Position numbers and translations under genes: made by a program
Shown here: piece by piece, positions 26,603-36,850 of the stretch
Layout of the letters: every line of letters starts with the position of its first letter
Position numbering within the stretch: the stretch's first letter is position 1
The notes under the pieces: model-generated
Told to the model about the DNA's origin: nothing
What the model saw: only the letters and a program-made list of their open reading frames with translations
Database searches by the model: none
Source of the DNA: an uncultured Eubacterium sp.
GTDB lineage: Bacteria; Bacillota; Clostridia; Lachnospirales; Lachnospiraceae
DNA length: 64,000 nucleotides
NCBI GenBank assembly: GCA_947385775.1
Contig: CANDMI010000002.1
Span: 28,498 to 92,497, forward strand
Direction: 5' to 3'

Positions 26603-27778
26603 ATGGTAGTCACTGCTGTAACTTTGCTGTTGATTTTAGCAAGTTTTGCTACAAATAAGAGAGGCTTTAAAAAATATTGCTATTTTTGTATCGTTATTTT
26701 ATCTGGAGTCTACTTTTTTTTTAATCCGCTTTTGGTCTGGCACGGATACGATCTCGCGAGATATTATGATCAGTTAAGATATTATGATCAGATTTCTTTA
26801 TTAGATGCGTTTTTGGGAAGAGGAGGATACATTGGAGATTCGATGTTTCAAGATACAATTTCTAATTATCCTTTATACAATGTTTATATGTTTATTTTTG
26901 CTAAAATCGGCATTCCAAAGCTGCTTGCGTTTGTTACAGGAATACTTTGCAGGTCGTTGGAATTGTCTTCTATATTTGCTGTTATGGACGAAAGAAAAAT
27001 CATTTTGACACAGCAGCAAAGAACGTTTCTACTTGGTTCGTTTTTAATGCTCCATAATTTGGTAGAAATAGGCGGGATTCGCAATCCCATAGCGGTAAAT
27101 TTGTGTATTTGGGCCATCGTTCATGAGCTGGTTTTAAAACGAGATCGAGGATTTAGTATATTGTGTTATATACTTGCGTGTTTATGCCACTCCATGGCAT
27201 TTGTTATAGTGGGAATCAGATTATTGTTGTTTCTTTCTGACGGAATATGGAAAAGAGTATTTCATATCATGGTTTTTATGATTTTCATTTCTTTTATGAT
27301 TTTAAATTTTTTTCCGACAATGCTAACTTCGATGATTTTAGGATTAAATCTTCCAGACATTGTTATAAATGCTGTAGGAAAGATAGATTTATATACAAGG
27401 GATCTGACCAATTATCCGGTGTGGCAATTAGTGATATTTGCCTATACGTATATAATATTTTTTCTTATTGTGTCTAAGTTGAAGAAGGAAAATAGTGAGG
27501 ATGTTGGCATAAATGATTTATACAGGTTTCTTTTCTTATTCTTATTAATTGTACTATTAAATGTGAAAGTCACGTCCCTGTTTGGACGCTCCCGTATGTT
27601 GATATATCCGATTTTTTGCATATGCCTGCCTGTTTATCTGACCAGAAACGAACAGCCATTCAAGTCGTTTAGTCGTATGCCTGCCAGGCTTATATTTGCA
27701 ACCAGCGCGATATTTCTTATTTTTAGTTTTGATATATACGTGTCTTATCTCACAATGGATTCATATATACATATCTGA
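26603..27778 (+). CDS. EpsG-family membrane protein, probable EPS repeat-unit polymerase (Wzy)
   Basis: 391 residues with about ten transmembrane helices. The EpsG hallmark, an extracytoplasmic loop with WHGYDLARYYDQL, follows the second helix. GGIRNPIAVNLCIWAIVHEL and LCHSMAFVIVGIRLLLF also match the family. Wzy-type proteins join undecaprenyl-linked repeat units outside the membrane. The flippase at 36847 is its expected partner. Confidence 0.8.
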   Translation: MVVTAVTLLLILASFATNKRGFKKYCYFCIVILSGVYFFFNPLLVWHGYDLARYYDQLRYYDQISLLDAFLGRGGYIGDSMFQDTISNYPLYNVYMFIFAKIGIPKLLAFVTGILCRSLELSSIFAVMDERKIILTQQQRTFLLGSFLMLHNLVEIGGIRNPIAVNLCIWAIVHELVLKRDRGFSILCYILACLCHSMAFVIVGIRLLLFLSDGIWKRVFHIMVFMIFISFMILNFFPTMLTSMILGLNLPDIVINAVGKIDLYTRDLTNYPVWQLVIFAYTYIIFFLIVSKLKKENSEDVGINDLYRFLFLFLLIVLLNVKVTSLFGRSRMLIYPIFCICLPVYLTRNEQPFKSFSRMPARLIFATSAIFLIFSFDIYVSYLTMDSYIHI

Positions 27779-27793
27779 AAGGAAAATACAGTT

Positions 27794-29191
27794 GTGAAGG
27801 TTCTTTTAATTAGCTATTTTATTGCGCCGCTTTCGAAAATAGGATCTATCCGATGGACAAAGATATCTAAGTATCTGAAAAGAAAATATGATGTGAAAAT
27901 AGATGTGCTTACGATGAAGAAGGATTTTGATATAAACCCAAAGCTATACACCATTGAAAAAAAGGACATTTTATTGGAAAGGGATCTGGCTTACTTCAAT
28001 AAGTATATTGCCCTTGATTATGGATTGATGGCATCCATATATAGATATTTTTTTTATCAGTTTCGTGAGATTGCGAAGAAAAGAAAATCACATGATCATG
28101 TGACGAAAGAGATTATCGCAGAAAACAAGGGCAGGGGAATAAAATTAGATAGAGGCTTAGAGCCGGTCTATGAAAAAAAACAAAACAGGTCGTTGAGAAA
28201 TAAGCTTATAGAAATAAAGGAGAGAGTAGAAACAAAAGACAGCAAGACGCAATGCCTTAGATATCTTAAAAAGAACGGTATGGACAAGTACGATGTTGTG
28301 ATATCGACATATTCTCCCATATGGACGCATTTTGTTGCAAAGAAAATAAAATCTTTTAAACGGGATATATATTGGATTGCAGATTTTAGGGATCAGTATG
28401 CCTTTGATCTGTTGGAGCAAAAAGAATTTGAACGCCGAAAAGAATTTGCTTGCAGACATTTGGGCAATGCAGATGCAATCTTTAAGGTTGCTGATGATAT
28501 CAATTTATTTTTGCCTAAGAATTTTTCTGATCACTTCATACCGAATGGATACGATCCGGAAGAAGCTGTAAAATCAGTTGAGCCTCGTAAATTTAATTTT
28601 CTCTTTACAGGGAGTTTATATGAAGGGAAAAGAGATTTCAGTCCGCTTTTTCAGGCGATAAAGGAATTAGAGAGGGAAAAAAGAGTGCTAATTGATGATA
28701 TTTCAGTGGACTATGCTGGCGCGGATGGCGCTGAAATAGTAAAAATGGCATCTAAGTGGAATCTGTCCAGCATTGTAATTGATTATGGTGGATTAAGCAG
28801 GAAAGACACTCTAAAGCTCCAGGGTTCCTGTGCGATTTTATTATTAGCGGATTGGAATACGAAGTATAATAAGCCATTTTGGTCAGGTAAAGCATATGAA
28901 TACATGATGGCGAAAAAACCGATCGTATTCATCATGTCAGGTGATGTTCCATATAGTCGCCCATATAAAGAGATCCATCTTCTCGGAGGAGTGTGTTACG
29001 AAGAAGCGAGACCGGAAAAGACAATGGAGGAGGTAAAGGATTTTATTGAGATGCAATACAGGGCTTGGAAACATACTGGAAATATCATATTAAGTCGGAA
29101 TGAGGACTATGTTGCTGAATTTTCATATGAGAAAATTGCGGATAAAATATGGAACCTTATAAATTCACAAAAGAATGGAAAAGAAAAATAA
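27794..29191 (+). CDS. glycosyltransferase, GT4-like
   Basis: 465 residues from a GTG. The first third is basic and Lys-rich with a GT-B opening, KVLLISYFIAPLSKIGSIRW. The donor-binding half shows DIYWIADFRDQYAF, FNFLFTGSLYEGKRDFSPLFQAI, and GKAYEYMMAKKPIVFIMSGD. It overlaps the next glycosyltransferase by 17 bases, so the two are translationally coupled. Confidence 0.75.
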   Translation: MKVLLISYFIAPLSKIGSIRWTKISKYLKRKYDVKIDVLTMKKDFDINPKLYTIEKKDILLERDLAYFNKYIALDYGLMASIYRYFFYQFREIAKKRKSHDHVTKEIIAENKGRGIKLDRGLEPVYEKKQNRSLRNKLIEIKERVETKDSKTQCLRYLKKNGMDKYDVVISTYSPIWTHFVAKKIKSFKRDIYWIADFRDQYAFDLLEQKEFERRKEFACRHLGNADAIFKVADDINLFLPKNFSDHFIPNGYDPEEAVKSVEPRKFNFLFTGSLYEGKRDFSPLFQAIKELEREKRVLIDDISVDYAGADGAEIVKMASKWNLSSIVIDYGGLSRKDTLKLQGSCAILLLADWNTKYNKPFWSGKAYEYMMAKKPIVFIMSGDVPYSRPYKEIHLLGGVCYEEARPEKTMEEVKDFIEMQYRAWKHTGNIILSRNEDYVAEFSYEKIADKIWNLINSQKNGKEK

Positions 29192-30434
29192 TATTTTACT
29201 GATAACGAATGGATTTCCGTATGATGGCTCGGAGGTATCCTTTCTAGATACTGAATTTCAATTACTTACGCAGAGATACCATATATCTGTGCTGGCTTTG
29301 GGCGCCAACCCTAACGGGAATATAGATTCCAAATATCGAAAAGAAGATGTCAGATATTATTCTGTTTCAGTGCCAAAATTAAATCCAATTGGTTTAATAG
29401 CACAGCTTTTCCATAAATGGGTAAGGAAGGAAATTTGTAATTCCTGGTCTGCGAAGGAAAAGAGGAACAGCTTACGCCGAATCCCCTATTTACTTTTGTT
29501 TTCTTATAGAAGTGACATCTATTATAAAAAAATAGAAGAAATCTTTAACTGTCGTCAATTTGATTTGATATATACATTCTGGTGTACTCCGGCAACCTTT
29601 TCAGCATATAGATATGCCAAAGATAGAGGCATTAAGTATATGACAAGGTTTCACGGAGGAGATTTGTATGTTGAGCGTATGAAAGAACGTGGTTCGTATT
29701 TTCCTTTCAGAACAATCATTGCGGATACGGCTGACAGGCTTGTTTTTTTGAGTGATGCTGCTAAAGAGTATTTCAGCAGTCATTGGAAAATCCAAGACGG
29801 AAGGGGATTGATATCCCCATTAGGAACGCATCCTTTTGCAACGCTTCCATATTTTGAAATATCTGAAAATGTGGTTTCCATGGTTACGACAGCGAATTCT
29901 ATTAAGCTAAAAAGAATCAATCTGATTATCGATGCGATTGCTGAAGTAGATTCTAAATATCATATTATATGGAACTATTTCGGAAATGGTGAGGATTGGA
30001 GTGAATTAAAATCCTATGCGGATATGAGATTGTCAAAGGGGAATATTGAATGGCATTTTAGAGGAAAGATCCGCCATGAAGAATTGTACGATTGGTACAA
30101 AAAAGTACAGGCGTCTGTGTTTATTTTAGCATCCGAAACAGAAGGCGTCCCAGTTTCTATTGAAGAAGCGTTAGGTATGGGATTGGCAATTATAGCTACA
30201 GATGTGGGCGGAGTGAAAGAAGAAGTGATTCAAGACGTTACCGGGTATCTGCTTAGATCTGATCCTACTGTGGAAGAGATAAAAAATGCGATAGAAAAAT
30301 ATATTGATCTTTCTGTTGAAAAGAAAATTGCTATGAAAAAAGAGTCGGTAGAGTTGTGGGAGCGTAAGTACGATGCAAGGTTAAACGCTAAAAAATTAAT
30401 TGCGTCGATAGAGGATATTTTAGGCGCTGGATAA
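29175..30434 (+). CDS. glycosyltransferase family 4
   Basis: 419 residues. Opens with NILLITNGFPYDGSEVSFLDTEF; the donor domain carries VVSMVTTANSIKLKRINLIIDAI, WEWHFRGKI-like GNIEWHFRGKIRHEELYDWY, and the E-x7-E motif in ASETEGVPVSIEEALGMGLAIIATDVGGVKE. This is a classical retaining GT4, similar in layout to WcaL-type colanic acid enzymes. Specificity unknown. Confidence 0.85.
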   Translation: MEKKNNILLITNGFPYDGSEVSFLDTEFQLLTQRYHISVLALGANPNGNIDSKYRKEDVRYYSVSVPKLNPIGLIAQLFHKWVRKEICNSWSAKEKRNSLRRIPYLLLFSYRSDIYYKKIEEIFNCRQFDLIYTFWCTPATFSAYRYAKDRGIKYMTRFHGGDLYVERMKERGSYFPFRTIIADTADRLVFLSDAAKEYFSSHWKIQDGRGLISPLGTHPFATLPYFEISENVVSMVTTANSIKLKRINLIIDAIAEVDSKYHIIWNYFGNGEDWSELKSYADMRLSKGNIEWHFRGKIRHEELYDWYKKVQASVFILASETEGVPVSIEEALGMGLAIIATDVGGVKEEVIQDVTGYLLRSDPTVEEIKNAIEKYIDLSVEKKIAMKKESVELWERKYDARLNAKKLIASIEDILGAG

Positions 30435-30484
30435 TCAGTGATAAAAATATAATGAAATAGATTGATTCCAGGAGATTGCAAGAA

Positions 30485-31801
30485 ATGAAAAATGAATTAT
30501 TAAGGAAAGTTCAAGATCGTGAAATAGTTGCTGGAGTGGTGGGGCTTGGTTACGTTGGGCTTCCACTGGCTGTTGAGAAGGCGAAAGCTGGTTTTAAGAC
30601 AATAGGGTTTGATGTGCAGCAGAAAAAGGTAGATATGGTAAATCAAGGCCATAATTATATTGGAGATGTGGTTGATTCGGATCTGAGCCATCAGGTTGAA
30701 GTTGGTATGTTATCGGCAACATCCGATTTTAGTTTTATAAAAGATGTGGATTTTATAGCGATTTGTGTTCCGACTCCTCTTGACGAACACCAGGAACCGA
30801 ATATTGGTTTTGTAAGAGATTCCGCAATGGCGATATCAGAATATCTGACCAGAGGCACTATGGTTGTGCTGGAATCTACAACATATCCTGGAACAACTGA
30901 AGAACTTATAAAGCCGATTCTCGAAAAAGGATCACATTTGAAGTGTGGTGAGGATTTTTATCTCGGATTTTCGCCTGAGCGTGTGGATCCTGGAAACTTA
31001 ATATATAAAACAAAGAACACGCCAAAAGTGGTGGGAGCATGCAGCAAGGATGGCGCAGAGGTTATAAGCGCTATGTATAGAGCGGTGTTGGATGGAGATA
31101 TTTATACCGTATCCAGTCCTGCTGTTGCGGAGATGGAGAAAATATTAGAGAATACATACCGAAATGTTAATATAGGCCTTATTAATGAAATAGGGCGTCT
31201 TTGCAATGAGATGGGTATTTCTGTTTGGGAAGTCATCGAGGCTGCTAAGACGAAACCATATGGCTTTCAGCCCTTTTATCCAGGGCCGGGTTTGGGCGGC
31301 CATTGCATTCCTCTCGATCCGTATTATTTGTCGTGGAAGGCGCGTGAGTATGGTTTTCATACAACGCTGATAGAAAACTCAATGGTTATAAATGATTCCC
31401 AGCCAGAGTATTGTGTGGAGCGGGCGATGCATATTTTGAATCGACATAAGAAAGCGATCAATGGCGCGAAAGTGTTGATCCTTGGCGTTAGCTATAAAAA
31501 TGATATTGATGATTATAGAGAGTCTCCCGCTATAAGGGTTATGGCGGAGCTAAAAAAGGTTGGAGCAGATGTTAGTTATTTTGACCCGTGGGTTCCAGAA
31601 TTTAAAAATATGTACGGCCAGAGCGCAAAGAGCGTAGAATCTCTTACACCGAAAATTGTGAATGATTCAGACCTTGTTATTGTTGCGGCCGCCCATCATA
31701 ATGTGGATTATGAGATGGTTCAAAAGAATGCGAAGGCAATATTTGACACGAAAAATGTGATGGTGGACATAGTTGATCGAGAAAATATAGAGGTATTGTG
31801 A
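30485..31801 (+). CDS. wbpA: UDP-N-acetylglucosamine 6-dehydrogenase (WbpA-like)
   Basis: 438 residues from the ATG at 30485; an upstream TTG is too close to the ribosome site. NAD-binding GVVGLGYVGLPLAVEKAKAG is N-terminal, and the catalytic Cys is in GLGGHCIPLDPYYL near residue 275. The YFDPWVPEF C-terminal domain is complete. Oxidises UDP-HexNAc twice to the uronic acid. With the Gfo/Idh/MocA enzyme (34614), the 2-epimerase (31801) and the DegT aminotransferase (55353), it makes up most of a Wbp-type route to UDP-2,3-diacetamido-uronic acids. The next gene overlaps at TGATG. Confidence 0.88.
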   Translation: MKNELLRKVQDREIVAGVVGLGYVGLPLAVEKAKAGFKTIGFDVQQKKVDMVNQGHNYIGDVVDSDLSHQVEVGMLSATSDFSFIKDVDFIAICVPTPLDEHQEPNIGFVRDSAMAISEYLTRGTMVVLESTTYPGTTEELIKPILEKGSHLKCGEDFYLGFSPERVDPGNLIYKTKNTPKVVGACSKDGAEVISAMYRAVLDGDIYTVSSPAVAEMEKILENTYRNVNIGLINEIGRLCNEMGISVWEVIEAAKTKPYGFQPFYPGPGLGGHCIPLDPYYLSWKAREYGFHTTLIENSMVINDSQPEYCVERAMHILNRHKKAINGAKVLILGVSYKNDIDDYRESPAIRVMAELKKVGADVSYFDPWVPEFKNMYGQSAKSVESLTPKIVNDSDLVIVAAAHHNVDYEMVQKNAKAIFDTKNVMVDIVDRENIEVL

Positions 31802-32874
31802 TGAAAGTAGTTACGGTTGTAGGCGCCAGACCGCAGTTTGTAAAAGCAGCAATGGTGTCCAAGGAGCTTAGGAACAATAATACAGAAATTTTGGTTCATA
31901 CTGGTCAGCACTTTGACTATAACATGTCTGAGAGATTTTTTGAAGAACTTAATATTCCGAAGCCGGATTATAATCTTGGTATTTCAGGAGGGACACACGC
32001 TCAAATGGTCGGAAAGATGCTCGTGTCTATTGAGGAAGTTCTGATGAAGGAAAAACCGGATTGGTTGCTTATATATGGAGATACGAACTCCACGCTTGCG
32101 GCGGCTTTGGCTGCGGCCAAGCTGCATATTCCCATTTGTCACGTTGAAGCAGGTGCAAGAACTCATAGTATGACAAATCCGGAAGAGATTAACAGGGTAT
32201 GTACAGATCACATTTCTACGCTTCTTTTGGCAAGCGCGCCAAGCTGCATGAGTGAGCTTAAACATGAGGGATTGATCGATAGGGCATATTTTGTGGGAGA
32301 TCCAATGTTTGATGCTTTTAATGAATTCAGCACGAAGAAATCTATAAAGGATGTAAGGCTGAAACTCGTCGGTGGGGAAAAAATAGATGTGCCGGATGAA
32401 TACTACTATCTAACGTGTCATAGGGAAGAGAATACCTGGCGTGATGAGGATCTGACGGAAATATTAAAGGCGATGAATCAATTAGAGTCGCCTACAATAT
32501 ATCCAGTGCATCCTAGAAATAAGGACAGGGCATTAAAGATTCAAAGAGAAAACGGATTTGACAAGGTTATTATGACGGATCCGGTCGGTTATCTTGAAAG
32601 CATGGCGCTTGTAAGAAATTCAAAAAAGATTGTTACAGATTCCGGAGGGCTTCAGAGGGAGGCCTTTTTTGCTGAGAAAAAGTGCGTAACGGTCTTAAAT
32701 TTTGTTTCATGGCCAGAAACAATGAAGGGAGGACGTAATATTCTGGCGCATCCAATATCAGAAGAGATTGTCCATCGATTATCTTTGCCGCAGGAGATCA
32801 ATAAGAATGACAGGCCCTTTGGAGATGGAAGCTCCGGAAGAAAGATAGTAAAGATGCTGGAGGAACATAACTGA
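31801..32874 (+). CDS. UDP-N-acetylglucosamine 2-epimerase family (WecB/WbpI)
   Basis: 357 residues from the ATG at 31801. Non-hydrolysing epimerase fold: VVGARPQFVKAAMVSKEL, HTGQHFDYNMS, IYGDTNSTLAAALAA, HVEAGARTHSMTNPEEINR and TDSGGLQREAFF. It inverts C2 of a UDP-HexNAc-type sugar. The opening GARPQF is more like WbpI (diacetamido-glucuronate epimerase) than housekeeping WecB, which fits the WbpA-like neighbour. It could also serve as the CapG step after capE/capF at 43.9-46.2 kb. Confidence 0.88.
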   Translation: MKVVTVVGARPQFVKAAMVSKELRNNNTEILVHTGQHFDYNMSERFFEELNIPKPDYNLGISGGTHAQMVGKMLVSIEEVLMKEKPDWLLIYGDTNSTLAAALAAAKLHIPICHVEAGARTHSMTNPEEINRVCTDHISTLLLASAPSCMSELKHEGLIDRAYFVGDPMFDAFNEFSTKKSIKDVRLKLVGGEKIDVPDEYYYLTCHREENTWRDEDLTEILKAMNQLESPTIYPVHPRNKDRALKIQRENGFDKVIMTDPVGYLESMALVRNSKKIVTDSGGLQREAFFAEKKCVTVLNFVSWPETMKGGRNILAHPISEEIVHRLSLPQEINKNDRPFGDGSSGRKIVKMLEEHN

Positions 32875-33635
32875 TGCTGTTTACATATGAGGGATATGCC
32901 AGTCTGCTCTCATTGCTTCGTGAAAATGGGTATGAAGCGCGGAATTTCCATGATTACAAGGATGTGAAAAGATCTGTGGTATTGCGGCATGATGTGGACA
33001 ACACATTGCAAAAGGCGCTTGAGATAGCAAAAATTGAGCAGATTGGGGGGGTAAAGTCTACGTTCTTCCTGATGCTTTCATCAGATTTTTACAATGTTTT
33101 TTCGGCTGAGAGTAAAAAAATCATAGAAATGTTGTATTTTTATGGTCATGAAATTGGGCTTCATTTTGACGAGATGAGATATGCCGATCAGATAGGAAAT
33201 GTGGAGGGGATCTGTGAGAGAATCCATGAAGAAGCAGGCGTTTTAGCTCATGCGGTAGGAAAGCCTGTTCGTACGGTTTCAATGCACAGACCATCGCAGC
33301 GTGTCATAGATGCTGACCTAAAGATATCGGGGATCGTAAACACATATAGCAAGGAGTTTTTTGTAACTTTTAAATATTTATCTGACAGTAGGAGAAGATG
33401 GAGAGAGCCGGTTGAAAAAATAATAAAATCAGGTCAATTCGAAAGACTGCAAATATTAGTTCATCCTTTCTGGTATAACAAAAAGGAACTGAACATTCAT
33501 GACTCGGTATGTGCATTCGTAAATCATGCCAATCTGCAAAGGTATGAGACGCTGGATGATAATTTTACGAGCCTTAATGAGGTTATGAGTAGGACTGAAA
33601 TAACGGGAGTAAACGAAAGGATGCGTATATTTTGA
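32874..33635 (+). CDS. polysaccharide deacetylase-like protein (CE4, WbmS-like)
   Basis: 253 residues, start overlapping the previous stop. NodB-like motifs in order: VVLRHDVDN (metal Asp), STFFLML, GHEIGLHFDE (metal His), SMHRPSQR, ILVHPFWY. The LRHDVD form resembles WbmS-type members of polysaccharide loci. It probably removes an N-acetyl group from a sugar, making a free amine for other acyl groups. A G7 tract (33045-33051) lies in frame at Gly58-Gly59. Confidence 0.7.
   Translation: MLFTYEGYASLLSLLRENGYEARNFHDYKDVKRSVVLRHDVDNTLQKALEIAKIEQIGGVKSTFFLMLSSDFYNVFSAESKKIIEMLYFYGHEIGLHFDEMRYADQIGNVEGICERIHEEAGVLAHAVGKPVRTVSMHRPSQRVIDADLKISGIVNTYSKEFFVTFKYLSDSRRRWREPVEKIIKSGQFERLQILVHPFWYNKKELNIHDSVCAFVNHANLQRYETLDDNFTSLNEVMSRTEITGVNERMRIF
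33045..33051 (+). repeat. poly(G)7 tract in the deacetylase-like gene, in frame
   Basis: Seven Gs encoding part of IGGVKS; any slip of one base would truncate the protein at about residue 60. Confidence 0.7.
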
Positions 33636-33681
33636 ATGCGACTATAAATAGGAAATTACTAATTAGCGTAGGGGGATCAAG

Positions 33682-34578
33682 ATGAAGATTATCGATATTT
33701 TAAATTTTCTCGATTCCAAGGGATATAAATACTCATTTATCGGTGATAGCGAAGTTAAGATAAGCGGTTTTTCATCTTTATCTTTTTATAAACGAGGCAC
33801 TATAACATGGATTAAGACGTTGGAGGCTTATCAAAAGAATTGTGGTGTAGACATTGACTGCGCTGTTGTGCAAAACGGAGTGAAGCTGCCTGTAAATTCT
33901 ATTGTTTCGGAAAATTCCAAAGAATTATTTTTCACGATACTTCAAAATTTTTGGGGAAAAGGGATAAATATTGGAAGTAAAGGAAGCGGAACTGTAATTA
34001 CGGGCGCGACAGAAATAGATCCGTCTGTAACAATAGGGTGCAATTGCAGCATAGTGGGCAATGTAAGAATTGGTAAAGGAACGATCATAGACCACAATGT
34101 GGTTATAGAGGGCAAGGTTGTGATTGGTGAAAATTGTCGTATTCAGTCTGGCGTTGTTATCGGAATTGATGGATTTGGCTATTATCAGAATAATGATTCA
34201 AAAGAAAAGAAAATGGTTGGGCATTTTGGCGGAGTAGTGATTGGCAATGATGTGTTTATCGGATCAAATACGAATATAGCCAGAGGAACGATTGACAATA
34301 CCACAATTGGAGATGGAGTAAAAATCGCACCATCCACTCACATTGCTCATAACAATCGCATTGGCTGTAATACGGCTGTGATCTGCTCAAACTTATATGG
34401 TTCAGTTAGCATCGGAGAAGGTTCATACATTACAGCTAGTATAATTGAAAACCAAAAGACCGTGGGGAACAACACTGTAATAGGAATGGGATCGGTAGTT
34501 AACAGGAATATTGGCGATGATTTGGTTGCAGTGGGAATTCCGGCAAGGCCTGTTGGTATAAACGATGGCAAACTGTAG
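33682..34578 (+). CDS. LpxD-like hexapeptide N-acyltransferase
   Basis: 298 residues. An N-terminal uridine-binding-like domain (~1-95) is followed by a left-handed beta-helix (VTIGCNCSIVGNVRIGKGTII onwards). It includes GIDGFGYYQN and GGVVIGNDVFIGSNTNIARGTIDNTTIGDGVKI, the core of LpxD, and the likely catalytic His in APSTHIAHNNRIG. LpxD moves an acyl chain from ACP to a UDP-amino sugar. In a Gram-positive EPS locus the relative probably acylates a UDP-amino sugar other than lipid A. A second LpxD-like gene is at 53686. Confidence 0.8.
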   Translation: MKIIDILNFLDSKGYKYSFIGDSEVKISGFSSLSFYKRGTITWIKTLEAYQKNCGVDIDCAVVQNGVKLPVNSIVSENSKELFFTILQNFWGKGINIGSKGSGTVITGATEIDPSVTIGCNCSIVGNVRIGKGTIIDHNVVIEGKVVIGENCRIQSGVVIGIDGFGYYQNNDSKEKKMVGHFGGVVIGNDVFIGSNTNIARGTIDNTTIGDGVKIAPSTHIAHNNRIGCNTAVICSNLYGSVSIGEGSYITASIIENQKTVGNNTVIGMGSVVNRNIGDDLVAVGIPARPVGINDGKL

Positions 34579-34613
34579 CAGTTATAGGTGAGTTTTGTAA
34601 TTAGGAGGGTGAG

Positions 34614-35702
34614 ATGAAATATGCGTTGATAGGATGTGGAAGAATATCGCCAAATCATATTGCCGCGGCAAAGGCAAATAATCTGGAATTTGTGGGGCTT
34701 TGCGATCTTGATGACAGGATGCTGTACGATAAGGCTGTAAAGTTTAACTTAATGGATGTTCCGTGGTATACAGATTACCATGAAATGTTAGAAAAGGAAC
34801 GGCCAGAATTAGTTGCAATTGCGACGGAGTCAGGCAAACATGCTGTGATCGCCCTTGATTGTATTGACGTTGGATGTAATTTAATCATAGAAAAACCAAT
34901 AGCTCTTTCGTTAAGCGAAGCGGATGAGATCATTCGCAGGGCGAGGGAAAATGGAATTAAGGTTTGCGCTAATCATCAAAACCGTTTCAATAAGTCCATT
35001 CAGAAAATTAGAGATTCGGTTGACAGGGGACGATTTGGTCGGATGTTCTATGGAACGGCTCATATTCGGTGGCATCGTGACTGGGAATATTATTCCAGAG
35101 CGGATTGGCGCGGAACATGGGAGCAGGATGGCGGCGCCCTCATGAATCAATGCATTCATAATATCGATCTTTTAAGATGGATGATGGGAGATGAGATTAA
35201 GGAAGTTGTTGGTATGACGGATCGTTTGAATCACGAATATATTGAAGCGGAGGATCTTGGTATTGCGCTTATCAAATTTCGGAATGGCTCATATGGCATC
35301 GTAGAAGGGACTACTAATGTTTATCCAAGAAATCTCGAAGAGACTTTGTATCTTTTTGGTGAAAAAGGTACGGTCAAAGTGGGCGGAGCGTCTGTAAATA
35401 AGATTGAAGAATGGCGTTTTTCAGATGCTCTTGATGATCCGGATGAGGTGAAAAGGCAGTTTTGTGAGGATCCTCCTAATGTCTATGGCTTTGGACACAC
35501 GCCACTGTACGCAGATGTGATAAAGGCTATTGAAAACGACAGGGAACCATATGTTACCGCGCAGGATGGCAGAGATGCGCTGGAGTTGGTGTTGGCTATC
35601 TATAAGTCGGCGGCGACGGGAAAAATTGTGCAGTTTCCTATAAAAGAATGCAGCACGATGGATTTTAAAGAAAGGTTTGGTGAGCGAAAAAGGATGCGTT
35701 AA
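34614..35702 (+). CDS. Gfo/Idh/MocA oxidoreductase (WbpB/WlbA-like UDP-GlcNAcA 3-dehydrogenase)
   Basis: 362 residues, start after AGGAGGGTG. NAD-binding YALIGCGRISPNHI, EKPIAL and NHQNRFNKSIQK are followed by the substrate domain DWRGTWEQDGGALMNQCIHNIDLLRWMMG, typical of WlbA/WbpB. These oxidise C3 of UDP-GlcNAc-uronate for the aminotransferase WbpE/WlbC. The matching aminotransferase lies 20 kb downstream at 55353. Confidence 0.8.
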   Translation: MKYALIGCGRISPNHIAAAKANNLEFVGLCDLDDRMLYDKAVKFNLMDVPWYTDYHEMLEKERPELVAIATESGKHAVIALDCIDVGCNLIIEKPIALSLSEADEIIRRARENGIKVCANHQNRFNKSIQKIRDSVDRGRFGRMFYGTAHIRWHRDWEYYSRADWRGTWEQDGGALMNQCIHNIDLLRWMMGDEIKEVVGMTDRLNHEYIEAEDLGIALIKFRNGSYGIVEGTTNVYPRNLEETLYLFGEKGTVKVGGASVNKIEEWRFSDALDDPDEVKRQFCEDPPNVYGFGHTPLYADVIKAIENDREPYVTAQDGRDALELVLAIYKSAATGKIVQFPIKECSTMDFKERFGERKRMR

Positions 35703-35797
35703 ATGGGAATTTTAGATAACTATTTTGTGCATCCTTTAACTGCGAGATAAAGTAATTTATCAGACAGTAAGAAATTGACGTGCGGAGAAAGGAATGA

Positions 35798-36850
35798 ATG
35801 ATGGAGCCGTATTTAAGCATTTGTTTAGGGGTGTATAATCAAGGTGAAATTTTAAGAGAAAATTTGGAATTTCTCGATGCATATAAGGGAGATGATGTGG
35901 AGATCATCATCAGCGATAATTGTTCACAGGAGGATATAAAAGGGATTGTACAGTCTTTTTCAAATAAAAGGATGCATTATATTAGGACTGATGAGAACGT
36001 AGGGCAGGATAGAAATCTGATTCATGCAATGCGTTACGCGAAAGGCAAATATATAATGTTATTGAGAACGAAGGACGAGCTTTATCCTCATGAAATCTCA
36101 CGTGCAATACACTATATGAAAGAACATGAAAGTGTGGGTTATTTTCTGTTTTCATCAAATGATGAATTGGACATAAAGAGGCTGTATTATTCAGATAAAA
36201 TATATAGAAAGGGAAGAGAAGCATACGCATCATTAGAAAAACTTCTTGTACATCCCAGTGGTCAGATATATAAAAGATCGTTGTTGGACCTGGATGAATA
36301 TGAAAGGATGATTAAGAAAAATTTCTGTAATAATAAGTCATTTATCGTTCATGAGCTGATACGGATGCATATTGCGTCAAAGTCAGAATTAGGGACATCA
36401 TCCATAGTTTTATGGAGATATGCTGTAACGGCCAGAGCGACAAGCGTATCCCAATTGGCGGAAGATAATAAGTTGGATGTGCATATTCCAGATTTAGATA
36501 TTGAGAGGTATGCAACTGAATTTGAGTTTGCAGATAAATATATTCATGACGAAAGTCGATTATTTTTACTGAAAAGAGAGGTGTATAAATGGTATAGAAA
36601 GATTGTTTTTTTGTTTGAAGTGAGAAATAAAAACATGGAAATGCACAGACATTATGGAACACATCCGATCGAGTTTAATAGGTCAAAGATCAACAGGTTA
36701 TTTGTACAAAAGTCATTGAAGTTGTTTCAGAAGCTGTCTGAAGATGAAAGGGCAGAATTGACTAGATGGCTTCGGCTTTTATACTTCCCCATTAGATGGG
36801 GGATGCCTATTAAGCATAAAATAATGGATGCCATAAGAAAGCATATATGA
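35798..36850 (+). CDS. glycosyltransferase family 2
   Basis: 350 residues. GT-A fold opening YLSICLGVYNQGEILRENLEFL, then VEIIISDNCSQEDI and GKYIMLLRTKDELYP, where the usual DxD is degenerate (RTKDEL). The C-terminal half is long, basic and helical and has no named domain. Probably adds one sugar of the repeat. It overlaps the flippase gene by 4 bases. Confidence 0.75.
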   Translation: MMEPYLSICLGVYNQGEILRENLEFLDAYKGDDVEIIISDNCSQEDIKGIVQSFSNKRMHYIRTDENVGQDRNLIHAMRYAKGKYIMLLRTKDELYPHEISRAIHYMKEHESVGYFLFSSNDELDIKRLYYSDKIYRKGREAYASLEKLLVHPSGQIYKRSLLDLDEYERMIKKNFCNNKSFIVHELIRMHIASKSELGTSSIVLWRYAVTARATSVSQLAEDNKLDVHIPDLDIERYATEFEFADKYIHDESRLFLLKREVYKWYRKIVFLFEVRNKNMEMHRHYGTHPIEFNRSKINRLFVQKSLKLFQKLSEDERAELTRWLRLLYFPIRWGMPIKHKIMDAIRKHI